Shown: positions 7,625-16,759, counted from the stretch's first letter. The stretch: DNA of 64,000 bases from DATAEY01 sp038199035 (GCA_038199035.1 JBBPZM010000069.1:1-64000), one strand, 5' to 3'. Numbers and translations: made by a program. Notes: generated by a model not told the origin, from the letters alone.

Positions 7625-9241
7625 TCACAGATCGCTCGTACGGCTGCCGTCCGGGCCGGTGCGCGCGGGCCGGGCCAGCCCGTCCAGGCGGCCCTGGGCG
7701 GCGGCGATCACCCCCTCCGCCACCCCACGCCACGAGTAGCGCTCGCGCGCGACGGCGACCAGCGCGGCCCGGGTCGCCTCGCGCAGCGCGGCCGGCGCCG
7801 CCAACCAGCGGACGATCCGATCGGCGAGGTCGGGCACCGCGCGGGGGCCGAGCCCGAAGGAGAGCAGTGGCGCGGCCTCGGCGGGGACCGCGGCGGCCAG
7901 CGTCCGCGACACCTCGGCCAGGCCCGAGTGCTCGGCGCTCACCGGAAGGACGCCGCAGGCCGCGGCCTCCGCCGCCACCATCCCGAAGGCCTCGGGAAAG
8001 GTGCTGGGGACGACCAGGGCCTCGCAGGCGGCGAGCAGGGGCGCGAGCTCCGAGTGCTCGAGGCGCCCGGTGAAGACGACGCGCTCCCCCATCCGCGCCG
8101 CCGCGGCGAGGTAGTCGCGCCGACCCGCTGCGTCGGCTTCGAGTGCCTCCAGGAAGGCGAGCAGGTGGCGCAGCGGCGGTGCCTGGGCGGCGCGATCGCT
8201 GCCCCCCGCCTCGGCCAGCGCGCGCGCCGCGTCGAGGTCGCCGGCCGCCAGCGCCTCGCGCAGCCGCTGCGCCGCGGGGCCGAAGCTGCCGAAGCCCACC
8301 ACGACCAGCCGCGCGCAGGGGGCCCGGGCGAGCACCAACGGCCAGGCGGCCAGCAGGAGGTCGATCCCCTTGGCGGCGAGGAGCTTGCCCACGAAGATCA
8401 CCAGCTGATCGGCTCGGGGGTCGAGCCCGGCGACGGCCTGTGCGGCCTGCGCCGTGTCGCGGGCGAAGGCCGATCGGCGATCGGAGTCACTCCCTATCCG
8501 GCCGGCGGCGGCCGCGAGGGTCGTCGCCAGGTCGCGCAAGCCGGCTGCGGCCTGCGGCGACTCGGCGGGCGAGAACGCGTCGACGTCGACGCCGGGCGGT
8601 CCCAGCCGCGTGCGCCCCGAAAGCGTGTCTTCGCCCAACGCCTCCCACAGGCTCTGGGCGGTGTGGCGCGAGCCGACCAGGATGCCGCGGGCCTGGGCCA
8701 GCCCCTCGCGCGCATGGGGCAGGAAGCGCGGATGCGGCTTGACCGTGTACTCCAGCGCGCTGCCGTGCACCTTCACGGCATAGGGGATCGGGTGCTCGGC
8801 GCCGGCCAGGGCGCGCGCGAGGATCACCGGCCCCATGATCAGGTGATTGGCCAGGGCGACATCGGGTCGCACCCGCTCGACGACCTCGCGGACCGCCTCG
8901 AGGTTGGCCGCGATGTAGCGGTCGAGCTCCTGGTCGCTGAGCTCGGGGAAGGGCCGCGCCTGCACACCGGCGTAGCGGTCGGCCACGTAGACCGGCAGCA
9001 GGTCGCCGATGTCGGGCCGGTAGACGACGCAGCGCTCCGGGGAGCGACGCCTCTCGATGCGCAGGCGACCGTCCTCCCAAGTCGCGGCGGCGTCGACGAA
9101 GCCGAGCCCGAAGGGGTCGCGCTCCTGGCAGAGCAGGTGGACCTCGTGGCCGGCGGCGACCAGCGCGGCGGCCAGGCTGGCGTTGTAGACGTTCGAGCCG
9201 GTGCCGCGCAGCAGGTATCCGTGGAAGACGAGTACGCGCAC
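7625..9241 (-). CDS. glycosyltransferase, GT4/GT-B fold
   Basis: A 538-residue cytoplasmic glycosyltransferase. The N-terminal Rossmann domain begins RVLVFHGYLLRGTGSNVYN with the donor/acceptor-loop GS and HEVHLLCQ. The C-terminal domain has FVGKLLAAKGIDLLL and the EX7E-type block PEAFGMVAAEAAACG, which binds the sugar nucleotide in family 4. The protein is longer than usual (about 380 residues) because of two inserts, around 230-265 and 320-370. The start is GTG, with TAATCT 8 nt upstream. The substrate is unknown; no polysaccharide cluster surrounds it. Confidence 0.88.
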   Translation of the reverse strand: MRVLVFHGYLLRGTGSNVYNASLAAALVAAGHEVHLLCQERDPFGLGFVDAAATWEDGRLRIERRRSPERCVVYRPDIGDLLPVYVADRYAGVQARPFPELSDQELDRYIAANLEAVREVVERVRPDVALANHLIMGPVILARALAGAEHPIPYAVKVHGSALEYTVKPHPRFLPHAREGLAQARGILVGSRHTAQSLWEALGEDTLSGRTRLGPPGVDVDAFSPAESPQAAAGLRDLATTLAAAAGRIGSDSDRRSAFARDTAQAAQAVAGLDPRADQLVIFVGKLLAAKGIDLLLAAWPLVLARAPCARLVVVGFGSFGPAAQRLREALAAGDLDAARALAEAGGSDRAAQAPPLRHLLAFLEALEADAAGRRDYLAAAARMGERVVFTGRLEHSELAPLLAACEALVVPSTFPEAFGMVAAEAAACGVLPVSAEHSGLAEVSRTLAAAVPAEAAPLLSFGLGPRAVPDLADRIVRWLAAPAALREATRAALVAVARERYSWRGVAEGVIAAAQGRLDGLARPARTGPDGSRTSDL

Positions 9242-9249
9242 CGGCGTGC

Positions 9250-9255
9250 AGATTA
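9250..9255 (-). promoter_or_regulatory. -10 box of leaderless glycosyltransferase gene
   Basis: TAATCT on the minus strand, 8 nt before the GTG at 9241 with no ribosome-binding site. Confidence 0.6.
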
Positions 9256-9326
9256 GAGCGGGAAACCTCCCGATAATCGATGCGCTTCACCGTCCCGGTC
9301 GGGCGGTGTGAAGACTCCCGTACGCG

Positions 9327-10034
9327 ATGCCGTGGGGAGGCGAGCCGAGCGGATCCGTTCTCATCGTCGAGGGCGAAGGGATCGCGCGCGCCGGTGGAGG
9401 CGGGCGCTTCCCCGCCGGCGGCGAGCGAGCGCTCATACAGAGCCTGGCCGCGGCGGTGGAGGCCAAGGACGCCGTCACCAGTCGCCACATCCACCGGGTC
9501 GCCGAGCTCGCGGTCGGGCTGGCCGCGGCGGTCGACCCCCGGCTGGCCGAGTCAGATGACTTCCTCTTCGGCTGCCTGCTGCACGACGTCGGCAAGATCG
9601 GGGTGCCCGAGCGGATCCTCAGCAAGCGGGGGCCGCTGACCCACTCGGAGTGGAGGGTCATGCGCCGCCATCCCGAGGCGGGCGACCGGCTGACCCGCCC
9701 GCTGGGCCTGGCGGCCACGGTCCACGACATCGTCCTGCACCACCACGAGCGCTGGGACGGAGCCGGGTATCCGGACCGGCTGGCCGGTGAGGCGATACCG
9801 CTGGCCGCGCGCATCGTCTCGGTGTGCGACGCGCTGGAGGCCATGACCGCCGTGCGGCCCTACCGGCCGCCCTTCTCGCCCGACGAGGCCCTCGAGCGCA
9901 TCCGGGCGCAGGCGGGCCGCCAGTTCGACCCCATGGTGGTCGACGCGCTCGATGAGCCCGTCGCGACGGGTCCGATCGAGGTCCGCGGCGTGGCGGCGAG
10001 CCGCCCGCTGGCGAGCGCGCTCTGCGTCGCCTGA
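9327..10034 (+). CDS. HD-GYP domain phosphodiesterase
   Basis: A 235-residue protein with one HD-GYP domain, the family that hydrolyses cyclic di-GMP. The metal-binding HDVGKIGVP, the HHERWDGAGYP block (GYP motif) and the RPYRPP substrate motif are all present, as are the conserved RIVSVCDALEAMT helix and the first His in SRHIHRV. A Gly-rich N-terminal 40 residues carry no recognisable sensor or receiver domain. The start is ATG 9327; there is no good ribosome-binding site or TANNNT box, so it is uncertain. It is divergent from the glycosyltransferase gene. Confidence 0.88.
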   Translation: MPWGGEPSGSVLIVEGEGIARAGGGGRFPAGGERALIQSLAAAVEAKDAVTSRHIHRVAELAVGLAAAVDPRLAESDDFLFGCLLHDVGKIGVPERILSKRGPLTHSEWRVMRRHPEAGDRLTRPLGLAATVHDIVLHHHERWDGAGYPDRLAGEAIPLAARIVSVCDALEAMTAVRPYRPPFSPDEALERIRAQAGRQFDPMVVDALDEPVATGPIEVRGVAASRPLASALCVA

Positions 10035-10096
10035 CCCGCCGGGCGCCGACCGCCCCAGGTCGCAATTACCCGCCCAGGAGGCGGAGAGGGCGCTGG

Positions 10097-10102
10097 TACA
10101 GT
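10097..10102 (+). promoter_or_regulatory. -10 box of leaderless zinc-ribbon gene
   Basis: TACAGT lies 8 nt before the GTG at 10111, with no Shine-Dalgarno sequence between. Confidence 0.6.
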
Positions 10103-10110
10103 TCCGCCCC

Positions 10111-10374
10111 GTGCGCCAGAGATACCGCCTGCGGGCGCCCTCGAGCGGGCGCGAGCTGATCGTCGAGGCCGAGCCCGACCGCGACTACGTCGACCGCGAG
10201 ACCGGCGAGCGCTTCGAGGTCGTGGGCAAGGTCCTCCCCCTGCGTCCCTCACCCTCCGAGCTCCCCTGGGCGGTCGAGCACCTTCGCTTCTGCAACTGGT
10301 GCGACCAGCTGGTCCCCAAGGACCTCAACGACTGCTCCCACTGCGGCCGGCGCATGGCCGCGCTCGAGCGCTGA
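10111..10374 (+). CDS. small zinc-ribbon protein
   Basis: An 87-residue cytoplasmic protein. It has a beta-rich N-terminal half (YRLRAPSSGRELIVEAE) and a C-terminal zinc ribbon with CNWC and CSHCG as the two ligand pairs. Such modules usually bind nucleic acid or protein; no name can be given. The GTG start is chosen because TACAGT stands 8 nt upstream and the frame before it runs back through unrelated sequence. Confidence 0.7.
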   Translation: MRQRYRLRAPSSGRELIVEAEPDRDYVDRETGERFEVVGKVLPLRPSPSELPWAVEHLRFCNWCDQLVPKDLNDCSHCGRRMAALER

Positions 10375-10391
10375 TCACCGGCCCTGCTCAC

Positions 10392-10874
10392 ATGCGCCTG
10401 CGCGCCTCGGCCAGCCTCCTCGCGGCTACCGCCCTGATCGGCCTGCCCGGATGCGGCGGCGGGTCGAGGGGCGAAGGGCAGCTCTCCACTCCCGAGCTGA
10501 CCGTCCCGACCGGGACGATCCCCGCTCCCACCACGACCACGTCGACGACCTCGACCACCGCCACCGCCCCTTCGGGCACGGGGACCGGTGACACGGGGAG
10601 CACCGGCGACAGCGGCGGGGGGACGGGCGACACGGGGGGAGGCACCGGCTCCACCGGCGCAGGCGACACCGGCGGCAGCGGCGCTGGGGGCAACTCGACC
10701 GGCGGCGGGAGCTCAGGCGACTCCGGCGGCGGCGGTGGTGGTAGCGGTGGAACCGGCGGCACCGGCCAGGGCGGCGGGACCGGCGGCTCCAACGGTGGCA
10801 GCGGCGGGACCAGCGCCGGCTCCGGCGGCACCGGCCTCAGCCAGTTCTGCCGCCAGAACGAAGGCGCCTGCTAG
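10392..10874 (+). CDS. Gly/Thr/Ser-rich lipoprotein
   Basis: A 160-residue protein with a lipoprotein signal ending LPGC. A Thr/Ser-rich linker follows and then about 100 residues made mostly of Gly, Ser, Thr and Asp in short irregular repeats (TGDTG, GGTGG, SGG). The chain ends in a small Cys-containing tag (FCRQNEGAC). The composition suggests a flexible, surface-exposed, unstructured protein. It starts 17 bases after the zinc-ribbon gene and may share its transcript. There is no catalytic motif. Confidence 0.65.
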   Translation: MRLRASASLLAATALIGLPGCGGGSRGEGQLSTPELTVPTGTIPAPTTTTSTTSTTATAPSGTGTGDTGSTGDSGGGTGDTGGGTGSTGAGDTGGSGAGGNSTGGGSSGDSGGGGGGSGGTGGTGQGGGTGGSNGGSGGTSAGSGGTGLSQFCRQNEGAC

Positions 10875-10899
10875 GGCTGTAGCGCCGCGGCGAGACCGG

Positions 10900-11613
10900 T
10901 CAGCCGGACTTGCCGCTCGACTGCGGGCTCGTCGCGCTCGGCGTGGTGACGATCGTCGCCGAGTACGTCAGCTGCGCCGGGCGGTAGAGGCAGAAGTAGG
11001 TCTTGGTCGTGCCCGCCTGGGTGTGCGGCGGCTGGCGCTCGGGGTTGGTCGAGCACGGCGCGACCCGGCTCGAGCGCCACGCGAACGAGTTGCTGAGGTT
11101 CGAGACGGCGAGCACGGGGGCCCAGGTCGGGACGGTCAGCGCGACGATGTAGCCCTTGCGCACGAGCAGCGAGGTGTAGAGCGGGAACTGGACGGTCTGC
11201 CCGAAGAAGGGGACGACGTTGATGTCCTCGCTCTGGGCGTTGAGCACGTACTGGGGAGCGTTGCCGGCGGCCGTGCCCGCGGGCCGCAGGATGGCCACGC
11301 GGACCTTCGCCGTACCGCCGCCCTGGCGGTTGAAGAAGCCGACCTGGCTGTCGCTGGGCTTGCCCAGGGTGAGCGTGAGCGCGACGACCCGGCCCGTCCC
11401 TGGAGCGGTGTACTGGTTCTTGGCAGTCCCGGCGCTCACCTGGAAGCCGGTGGCGCGGGTGACGGCGAGGCAGGGATTACTCGGGCAGCTCGGCTTGGCC
11501 TTGTCGCCTCCACCGTTGCCAGCGCCGAGCTCGAGGACCCGAGCCGAGGCGGCCGAGGGGACCGCCAGCGCAAGCGCCGCAGCGACGATCGGTACCAGCA
11601 GATTTCGTCTCAT
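10900..11613 (-). CDS. secreted protein of unknown function
   Basis: A 237-residue protein with a clear Sec signal (NLLVPIVAAALALAVPSAASA, cut after ASA). The mature part is beta-rich and holds paired Cys residues (CPSNPC near 43-48, CSTN and YFC further on), likely disulfides. The ATG at 11613 places the signal peptide at the N-terminus; the frame runs further back but into repeat DNA. The C-terminus is Ser/Thr-rich. Convergent with the Gly-rich lipoprotein gene, 25 bp apart. No family recognised. Confidence 0.72.
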   Translation of the reverse strand: MRRNLLVPIVAAALALAVPSAASARVLELGAGNGGGDKAKPSCPSNPCLAVTRATGFQVSAGTAKNQYTAPGTGRVVALTLTLGKPSDSQVGFFNRQGGGTAKVRVAILRPAGTAAGNAPQYVLNAQSEDINVVPFFGQTVQFPLYTSLLVRKGYIVALTVPTWAPVLAVSNLSNSFAWRSSRVAPCSTNPERQPPHTQAGTTKTYFCLYRPAQLTYSATIVTTPSATSPQSSGKSG

Positions 11614-11674
11614 GCCGTCATTCAACACCAACAGCCGGTCAGGGATGCGCTCGGGGCGTATGTCCGCCCGACGA

Positions 11675-11863
11675 ACCGGCCAGCGACTCGGCGTCGCTGG
11701 CCAGGACGCAGCGAGCGCCGCGTGCTCCGCACGCAAGCGAGCGAGGACGCCGGAGACGCCGGGCTGACCGGCGAGCGACTCCGGGTGGCTGACAAGGACG
11801 CAGCGAGCGTGGCGTGCTCCGCACGCGAGCGAGCGAGGACGCCGTCAGACGCCCGGAGACGCC
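11675..11863. repeat. two tandem copies of an intergenic repeat
   Basis: Two copies with a 92-bp period start at 11675 and 11767. Each contains GGACGCAGCGAGCG, a hairpin core GCGTGC-TCC-GCACGC and GCGAGCGAGGACGCCG. Related copies lie at 26221-26393 and 28021-28108. They fill the gap between the secreted-protein gene and the cold-shock gene and have no coding logic. Confidence 0.75.
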
Positions 11864-11869
11864 GCCCGG

Positions 11870-12073
11870 TCAGACCGGCGAGACGTTGACGGCCTTTGGC
11901 CCCTTGTCCCCGGCCTCCTCCTCATAGGAGACCTTGGCGCCCTCGGCCAGCGAGCGGAAGCCGTCGCCGCCGATGCCGCTGAAGTGGACGAAGAGGTCGC
12001 GACCGCCCTCGTCGGGCGTGATGAAGCCGAAGCCCTTGTCGTCGTTGAACCACTTGACGGTGCCAGTTGGCAT
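11870..12073 (-). CDS. cold-shock domain protein (CspA family)
   Basis: A 67-residue single-stranded nucleic acid chaperone. The RNP1 motif (KGFGFI) and RNP2 motif (DLFVHFS) are intact and the length matches CspA. The ATG at 12073 is preceded by GGGGGAGG with 5-nt spacing, one of the strongest ribosome-binding sites here, which excludes the in-frame GTG 15 bases earlier. A TAGGTT box about 115 nt upstream predicts a leader of roughly 108 nt, as is usual for thermoregulated csp mRNAs. Confidence 0.95.
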   Translation of the reverse strand: MPTGTVKWFNDDKGFGFITPDEGGRDLFVHFSGIGGDGFRSLAEGAKVSYEEEAGDKGPKAVNVSPV

Positions 12074-12187
12074 GTGATCCTCCCCCACGAGTGGGCGTGC
12101 TGCCTACGCTGAGGCCTTGAGCGAGACCCGACCTGCGAACGGCCCGCACATCGTGTTTGGCCGGAGCGTCCCGGCCCGAACGCGGGC

Positions 12188-12193
12188 AACCTA
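12188..12193 (-). promoter_or_regulatory. -10 box of csp gene with long 5' leader
   Basis: TAGGTT on the minus strand. With a start about 7 nt downstream, the csp mRNA would have a leader of about 108 nt before its strong ribosome-binding site. Confidence 0.4.
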
Positions 12194-12217
12194 GCACGCA
12201 CGCCCGCCGGGGCCGAC

Positions 12218-12628
12218 TCAGCCGCGCAGTTGCCGCGCCGCCGCGGCGATCTCCTCGCGGTCCCCCTCGCTCGGCGTCCACGGGAGCTTGAGCGGATCGT
12301 CGGCATAGCGCGGGATGACATGGATGTGGAAGTGGAAGACGGTCTGCCACGCCGCCCGACCGCACGAGTTGAGCAGGTTTACCCCGTCGGCTCCCAGCCG
12401 CTCACCGGCCCGGCCGGCCAGGCGCTGGGCAGCGGTCATGCAGGCCGCCAGGTCGTCAGGGCCCATCTCGAGCAGGTTGGTCACGTGTGCGCGCGGGACG
12501 ACGAGGGCATGGCCCCGGGTCGCCGGGCTGATGTCCATGAACGCGACCGTGCGCTCGTCGGATTCGATGACCTCGGCCGGGAGCTCGCCGGCCACGATCT
12601 TGCAGAAGATGCAGTCCTCGGAGGCCAC
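12218..12628 (-). CDS. HIT family nucleotide hydrolase
   Basis: A 136-residue protein of the histidine triad (Hint/Fhit) superfamily, which cleaves nucleoside phosphoramidates or dinucleoside polyphosphates. The active-site triad HFHIHVIPR is near residue 97. The N-terminal CIFCKIVAGELPAEVI is typical of the HinT branch, including the two zinc-type Cys. The GTG start has TAGGCT 8 nt upstream and no ribosome-binding site. Confidence 0.95.
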   Translation of the reverse strand: MASEDCIFCKIVAGELPAEVIESDERTVAFMDISPATRGHALVVPRAHVTNLLEMGPDDLAACMTAAQRLAGRAGERLGADGVNLLNSCGRAAWQTVFHFHIHVIPRYADDPLKLPWTPSEGDREEIAAAARQLRG

Positions 12629-12636
12629 GCGCGGGG

Positions 12637-12642
12637 AGCCTA
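12637..12642 (-). promoter_or_regulatory. -10 box of leaderless HIT gene
   Basis: TAGGCT on the minus strand, 8 nt before the GTG at 12628. Confidence 0.6.
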
Positions 12643-12696
12643 TCGGCGAGGCGACGCTCAGCGGCGAGGGCGGCTCAGCGGCCCGAGCAAATCGCC

Positions 12697-14109
12697 TCAG
12701 CGGGAACGGGACTCGGCCGCCGCACCGCCCGAGAGCTCCCGGGCCAGGGCGACCGCGTCCTTGGCCGAGGCGATCTCCCCCGCGAACTGCGCCGCCTCGA
12801 GCTCGCCCAGGAGGCGACCGACCTCGGGGCCTGGGCGCAGGCCGAGGGCCGCCGCCAGGTCGTCGCCGCGCACCAGGGGCGGGGGCGGACCCTGAGCCCG
12901 CCAGCGCAACGCCTCCCCGAGCAGCGCGCGGGCGAGGTCCAGGTGCGCGGCGATCGCCGCGGGGGCGCGCCGGCCCCGGGTGGCCAGCCGGTCGGCCACC
13001 GAGAGGACCGTGACGTCGACCTCCACCGGATCGCAGGCGCGCAGGTAGCCGTGCACCGCCCGCCGCGAGAGGGGCTGCTCGTGCACGAGGAAGCCCAGCC
13101 TCAGGTGGTGGCGGGCCAGCGCGGCGACGTGCGAGCGCAGCCGCTCGGAGGTGCGAAGGCGGGTCAGCACCTCATGCGCCAGCCCGGCGCCCCGCTCGTC
13201 GTGGCCGATGAAGGTGACCCGTCCCGCGGCGTTGCGCCCCAGGGTCGACGGCTTGGCGACGTCGTGGAGCAGCGCGCCCAGCCGCAGGGCGCCCCCGCGG
13301 GTGAGCTCGTCGCCCAGCGGCTCGGCCAGGACGCCGGCCACCGTCGCCGCGTGCTCGCCCAGGGCGGGCTCGGGGTCGCGCTCCAGCGACACCACCTCGT
13401 CCAGCACGGCCAGGGTGTGGTCGTGGACGTCGAGGTGGTGGTAGGCGCTCTGCTCTACGCCCCGCAGGGCGCTGAGCTCGGGCAGGACGACGGACGTCCC
13501 TCCCACCCGCTCCATCAGCTCGAGCCCGGCCAGCGGGTCGGGCGCGCACACGACTCCTCGCAGCTCGGCGAAGGCCCGCTCCGGCGCCACCGCGGACAGG
13601 CCGCCGGCGGCGGCCCGGGCCCCCGCGACCGTATCGGCGTCGACCTCCAGCTCGAGCTGGCAGGCCAGGCGGGCGGCCCGCAGCACGCGGAGCGGGTCCT
13701 GCGAGAAAGCGCCGGGAGCGACCATCCTCAGCCGCCGCGCCTCGAGGTCGGCGCGGCCGCCGTGGGGGTCGACCAGCTCCCCTCCCCCCAGCGGCTCGGC
13801 CATCGCGTTGATCGTGAAGTCGCGCCGGGCGAGGTCCTGCCCGAGGTCGCCCTCGAGCGGCATGAAGTCGACGTGCCACGAGGCTCCGGGGGCGACGACG
13901 CGCCAGGCCGCGTGGCGCTCGGAGAGCGGGAAGGCCGCACCCGCGCAGGCGCGGGCCAGCCGCCGGGCGGCGGGCTCGGGATCGCCGGCCACGGCGAGGT
14001 CGACGTCGTCGGTGTGGCGACCGAGCAGGCGATCGCGCAGGGCGCCGCCGACCACCCAGGCCGGTGTGTCGCCCAGCGCCCCGCGCGCCGTGGCCAGGAT
14101 CTGGTTCAC
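12697..14109 (-). CDS. cca: CCA tRNA nucleotidyltransferase / poly(A) polymerase family
   Basis: A 470-residue class II nucleotidyltransferase. The head domain has VVGGALRDRLLG and the catalytic DDVDLAV, then RRDFTINAMA and DPHGGRADL, followed by the RNA-binding domain. A C-terminal HD domain follows (LLHDVAKP with later HD-type His residues), as in tRNA CCA-adding enzymes that also act as phosphodiesterase or phosphatase. The GTG start overlaps the alr stop (GTGA), so it is coupled to the alr-nnr operon. Sequence alone cannot separate CCA-adding from A-adding activity. Confidence 0.9.
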   Translation of the reverse strand: MNQILATARGALGDTPAWVVGGALRDRLLGRHTDDVDLAVAGDPEPAARRLARACAGAAFPLSERHAAWRVVAPGASWHVDFMPLEGDLGQDLARRDFTINAMAEPLGGGELVDPHGGRADLEARRLRMVAPGAFSQDPLRVLRAARLACQLELEVDADTVAGARAAAGGLSAVAPERAFAELRGVVCAPDPLAGLELMERVGGTSVVLPELSALRGVEQSAYHHLDVHDHTLAVLDEVVSLERDPEPALGEHAATVAGVLAEPLGDELTRGGALRLGALLHDVAKPSTLGRNAAGRVTFIGHDERGAGLAHEVLTRLRTSERLRSHVAALARHHLRLGFLVHEQPLSRRAVHGYLRACDPVEVDVTVLSVADRLATRGRRAPAAIAAHLDLARALLGEALRWRAQGPPPPLVRGDDLAAALGLRPGPEVGRLLGELEAAQFAGEIASAKDAVALARELSGGAAAESRSR

Positions 14110-15230
14110 GCTGGCTCACCGTCGCGGTGGTAGGCGCGGGGCACCCTGGGGCTCAGGCCGCAGGTGATCTCGTAGTTGATCGTGTCCAGGCGCGCCGCCA
14201 CCTCCTCGGCGGTGATGCGCTCGTCGCCGTCGGCGCCGATCAGAACCGCGCGGGCGCCGGACTCGACGTCGGCGCCGGGGCCCAGTTCGACCGTGAGGTT
14301 GTCCATCGAGATCGTGCCGACCAGCGGGCGGCGGCGGCCTGCGACGAGCACGTCGGCGTTGTTGGTCAGGCCGCGGCGCACGCCGTCGCCGTAGCCGATC
14401 GGTAGCACTCCGAGCAACGTCGGGCGCCGCGCCACGAAGTGCCGCCCGTAGCCCGCACTCTCGCCGGGGGCGCAGGGCTTGACGTCGGCCACGTAGGAGT
14501 GCAGCTCGAGCGCGGGCTCGAGCCTACGCCGGGCGGGGTCCTCGTGGAACGGGTCCATACCGTAGACGGCGATGCCGCAGCGGACGAGGTCGAGGTGGGA
14601 GGCGGGCTCGCGCAGGGTGGCCGCGCTGTTGGCGGCGTGGCGCAGCAGCCCCGGATGCTCGCGCCTCAGCGGCGTGGCCCAGGCGTTGAAGCGCTCGAGC
14701 TGCGCGGCCAGGAACCCGCCGTCGTCGGGGTCGTCGGCCGTGGCGAAGTGGGTCATCGCGCCGGCCAGTGCGAGCCCCGGCGGGGCGTCGACGGCCGCGG
14801 CCACGCGGTCCGCCTCCTCGGAGTCGCGCGTGCCGAGCCTCCCCATCCCGCTGTCGAGCTTGACGTGCACCCCCACCGGCTCCCCCTCGCCAGCCCGGGC
14901 GGCGATCGCGGCCACGAAGGTCTCGCGCCAGGCCACCACGTCGGCCCGGGCGCCGAGCGCCACGTCAAGCTCGGAGAGGGTGAGCGCACCCATGACCAGG
15001 ATCCGTCCGTCGAGCCCGCCGTCGCGCAGGGCGCCGGCCTCCTGCGCGGTGGCCACGGCCAGCCACGCCGCGCCACCGGCCCGGGCGGCGCGCGCGCAGG
15101 CCCCGGCCCCGTGGCCGTAGCCGTCGGCCTTGACCACGGCGGCCAGGAGCGCCCCGCCGGTGAGCTCGCCGGCCAGCCGCGCGCAGTTGCGCTCGATCGC
15201 CGCCACGTTGACGGCGGCCAGCGCACGCAT
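14106..15230 (-). CDS. alr: alanine racemase
   Basis: A PLP enzyme of 374 residues that makes D-alanine for peptidoglycan. The PLP lysine is in VVKADGYGHG near the N-terminus. The second catalytic residue is the Tyr in SAGYGRHF, and CGIAVYGMDP and the C-terminal TISMDNL block complete the family pattern. The start overlaps the nnr stop by one base (TGATG) and its stop overlaps cca (GTGA), giving a compact nnr-alr-cca operon. The frame continues upstream only as a shadow of nnr. Confidence 0.95.
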   Translation of the reverse strand: MRALAAVNVAAIERNCARLAGELTGGALLAAVVKADGYGHGAGACARAARAGGAAWLAVATAQEAGALRDGGLDGRILVMGALTLSELDVALGARADVVAWRETFVAAIAARAGEGEPVGVHVKLDSGMGRLGTRDSEEADRVAAAVDAPPGLALAGAMTHFATADDPDDGGFLAAQLERFNAWATPLRREHPGLLRHAANSAATLREPASHLDLVRCGIAVYGMDPFHEDPARRRLEPALELHSYVADVKPCAPGESAGYGRHFVARRPTLLGVLPIGYGDGVRRGLTNNADVLVAGRRRPLVGTISMDNLTVELGPGADVESGARAVLIGADGDERITAEEVAARLDTINYEITCGLSPRVPRAYHRDGEPA

Positions 15231-16759
15231 CAGCCGCCCTGGCGGCCGGCGCCGCGCCGGGCCTGGGGCAGCGCTTCGATCACGTCGCGGGCGATCACGC
15301 CCTCGGCGCCCCGCTCGCGCCCCGCCCAGGCGCCGGCCTCGCCGTGGAGGTGGACCCCCGCGCACGCCGCGGTGAAGGGACCGAGGCCCTTGGCCAGCAT
15401 GGCCGCGACCACGCCCGAGAGGACGTCCCCGGTGCCCGCGGTGGCCAGCGCCGGGCTGCCGCCCGCGCTGACGGCGACCCGTCCGTCGGGATCGGCCACC
15501 AGGGTGTCGTCGCCCTTGAGGACCACGACCGCCTGCGCCGTCCGCGCGGCCTCCCGGACCCGACCGAGGCGATCGGCCTCGATCGCCTTCGAGTCGACCC
15601 CCAGCAGCCGGCCCAGCTCTCCGGCATGGGGAGTGAGGACGGCCGGGCCCGGGCGCGATCGCAGGTCGGCCAGCCGCCCGGCGTGGGCGTTGAGCCCGTC
15701 GGCGTCGAGCAGGACCGGCGCCTCCACCCGCGCGGCCAGCGCTCGCACCAGCTCCACGGTGTCGGCCACGCGGCCGATCCCGGGCCCGAGCACGACGGCG
15801 TCGGCCCGCGCCGCCGCCTCGAGCGCCGGCTCGAGCGCACCGCCGGCCAGGGCGCCGTCACGGTCGGGCAGCTGACGGGTCATCGCCTCCAGGAGGCGCA
15901 GCTCGAACACGAGGTCCAGCGAGGCGGGAATCAGGGCGGTGACGTAGCCCGCGCCCGCCCGCGCCGCTGCCTCGCTGGCCAGGCAGGGAGCGCCCGTCAG
16001 CCCCCGCGAACCACCGATCACCGCCACCGCCCCCTCGCTGAACTTGGTCGAGGCGGCGTGGCGGGCAGGGATCTCGTCCAGCACCGCCGCGCCGATGAGC
16101 CCGACGTCGGCCCCTCCCGGCGCCCCCTCGGGACTGCCGATCTCCACCACCCGGACCTCCCCGGCATGGGCCTTGCCCGGCGCGACGTAGAGCCCCGGCT
16201 TGGCGGCGTGGAAGGTCGCGGTCGCGAGGGCGCGCACGGCCGCGCCCTCGACGCGGCCGGTCGAGGCGTCCACCCCGCTGGGCACGTCGGCCGCCACCAC
16301 CGGCACGCCGGCCGCCTCGATGGCCGCGATCGCCCCGGCCACGGGCTCGCGCGGCGCCCCCGAGAACCCCGTGCCGAGGAGGGCGTCGACCACGAGGCTC
16401 GCCCCGTCGAGGGCGCTGGGGTCGAAGGGCTCGGGGCCCGCGCCCGGAAGGCGGCCGAGGTTCTCGGCGGCGTCGCCCTCGAAGTCCTCGGGCGCGGCGA
16501 CGCAGAGCACGCTCACCTCGACGCCCTCCTGGCGCAGCACCCGCGCGGCGACCAGGCCGTCGCCCCCGTTGTTGCCCTTGCCGCAGACGACGGCGACCCG
16601 GCCCCGGGGCGCCTGCTGGGCGACCAGGGCGGCCAGGCCGACGCCCGCCCGCTCCATGAGCTCGAGCGAGGCCACGCCCCGCTCCTCGATCGCCCACGCG
16701 TCCACCGCGCGCATCCGGGGCGCGTCGAGCAGCGGATGCAGCCACGCGGGCAGCGACAC
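15230..16759 (-). CDS. nnr: bifunctional NAD(P)HX epimerase/dehydratase
   Basis: A 509-residue fusion. Residues 1-215 form the YjeF-N epimerase domain with VVCGKGNNGGDGLVAARVL. Residues 225-500 form the ADP-dependent dehydratase domain with VVLGPGIG, LTPHAGELGRLLG, LKGDDTLVADP and ATAGTGDVLSG. Together they repair damaged hydrated NADH and NADPH. The GTG start has a TAGCAT box 7 nt upstream. First gene of an operon with alr and cca, an order seen in many actinobacteria. Confidence 0.95.
   Translation of the reverse strand: MSLPAWLHPLLDAPRMRAVDAWAIEERGVASLELMERAGVGLAALVAQQAPRGRVAVVCGKGNNGGDGLVAARVLRQEGVEVSVLCVAAPEDFEGDAAENLGRLPGAGPEPFDPSALDGASLVVDALLGTGFSGAPREPVAGAIAAIEAAGVPVVAADVPSGVDASTGRVEGAAVRALATATFHAAKPGLYVAPGKAHAGEVRVVEIGSPEGAPGGADVGLIGAAVLDEIPARHAASTKFSEGAVAVIGGSRGLTGAPCLASEAAARAGAGYVTALIPASLDLVFELRLLEAMTRQLPDRDGALAGGALEPALEAAARADAVVLGPGIGRVADTVELVRALAARVEAPVLLDADGLNAHAGRLADLRSRPGPAVLTPHAGELGRLLGVDSKAIEADRLGRVREAARTAQAVVVLKGDDTLVADPDGRVAVSAGGSPALATAGTGDVLSGVVAAMLAKGLGPFTAACAGVHLHGEAGAWAGRERGAEGVIARDVIEALPQARRGAGRQGG

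Noticed and set aside
10388..10831. Pro/Val-rich frame on the minus strand opposite the Gly-rich lipoprotein
   Set aside because: It is the antisense shadow of a Gly/Thr/Ser-rich gene; proline codons are complements of GGN, and there is no start context.
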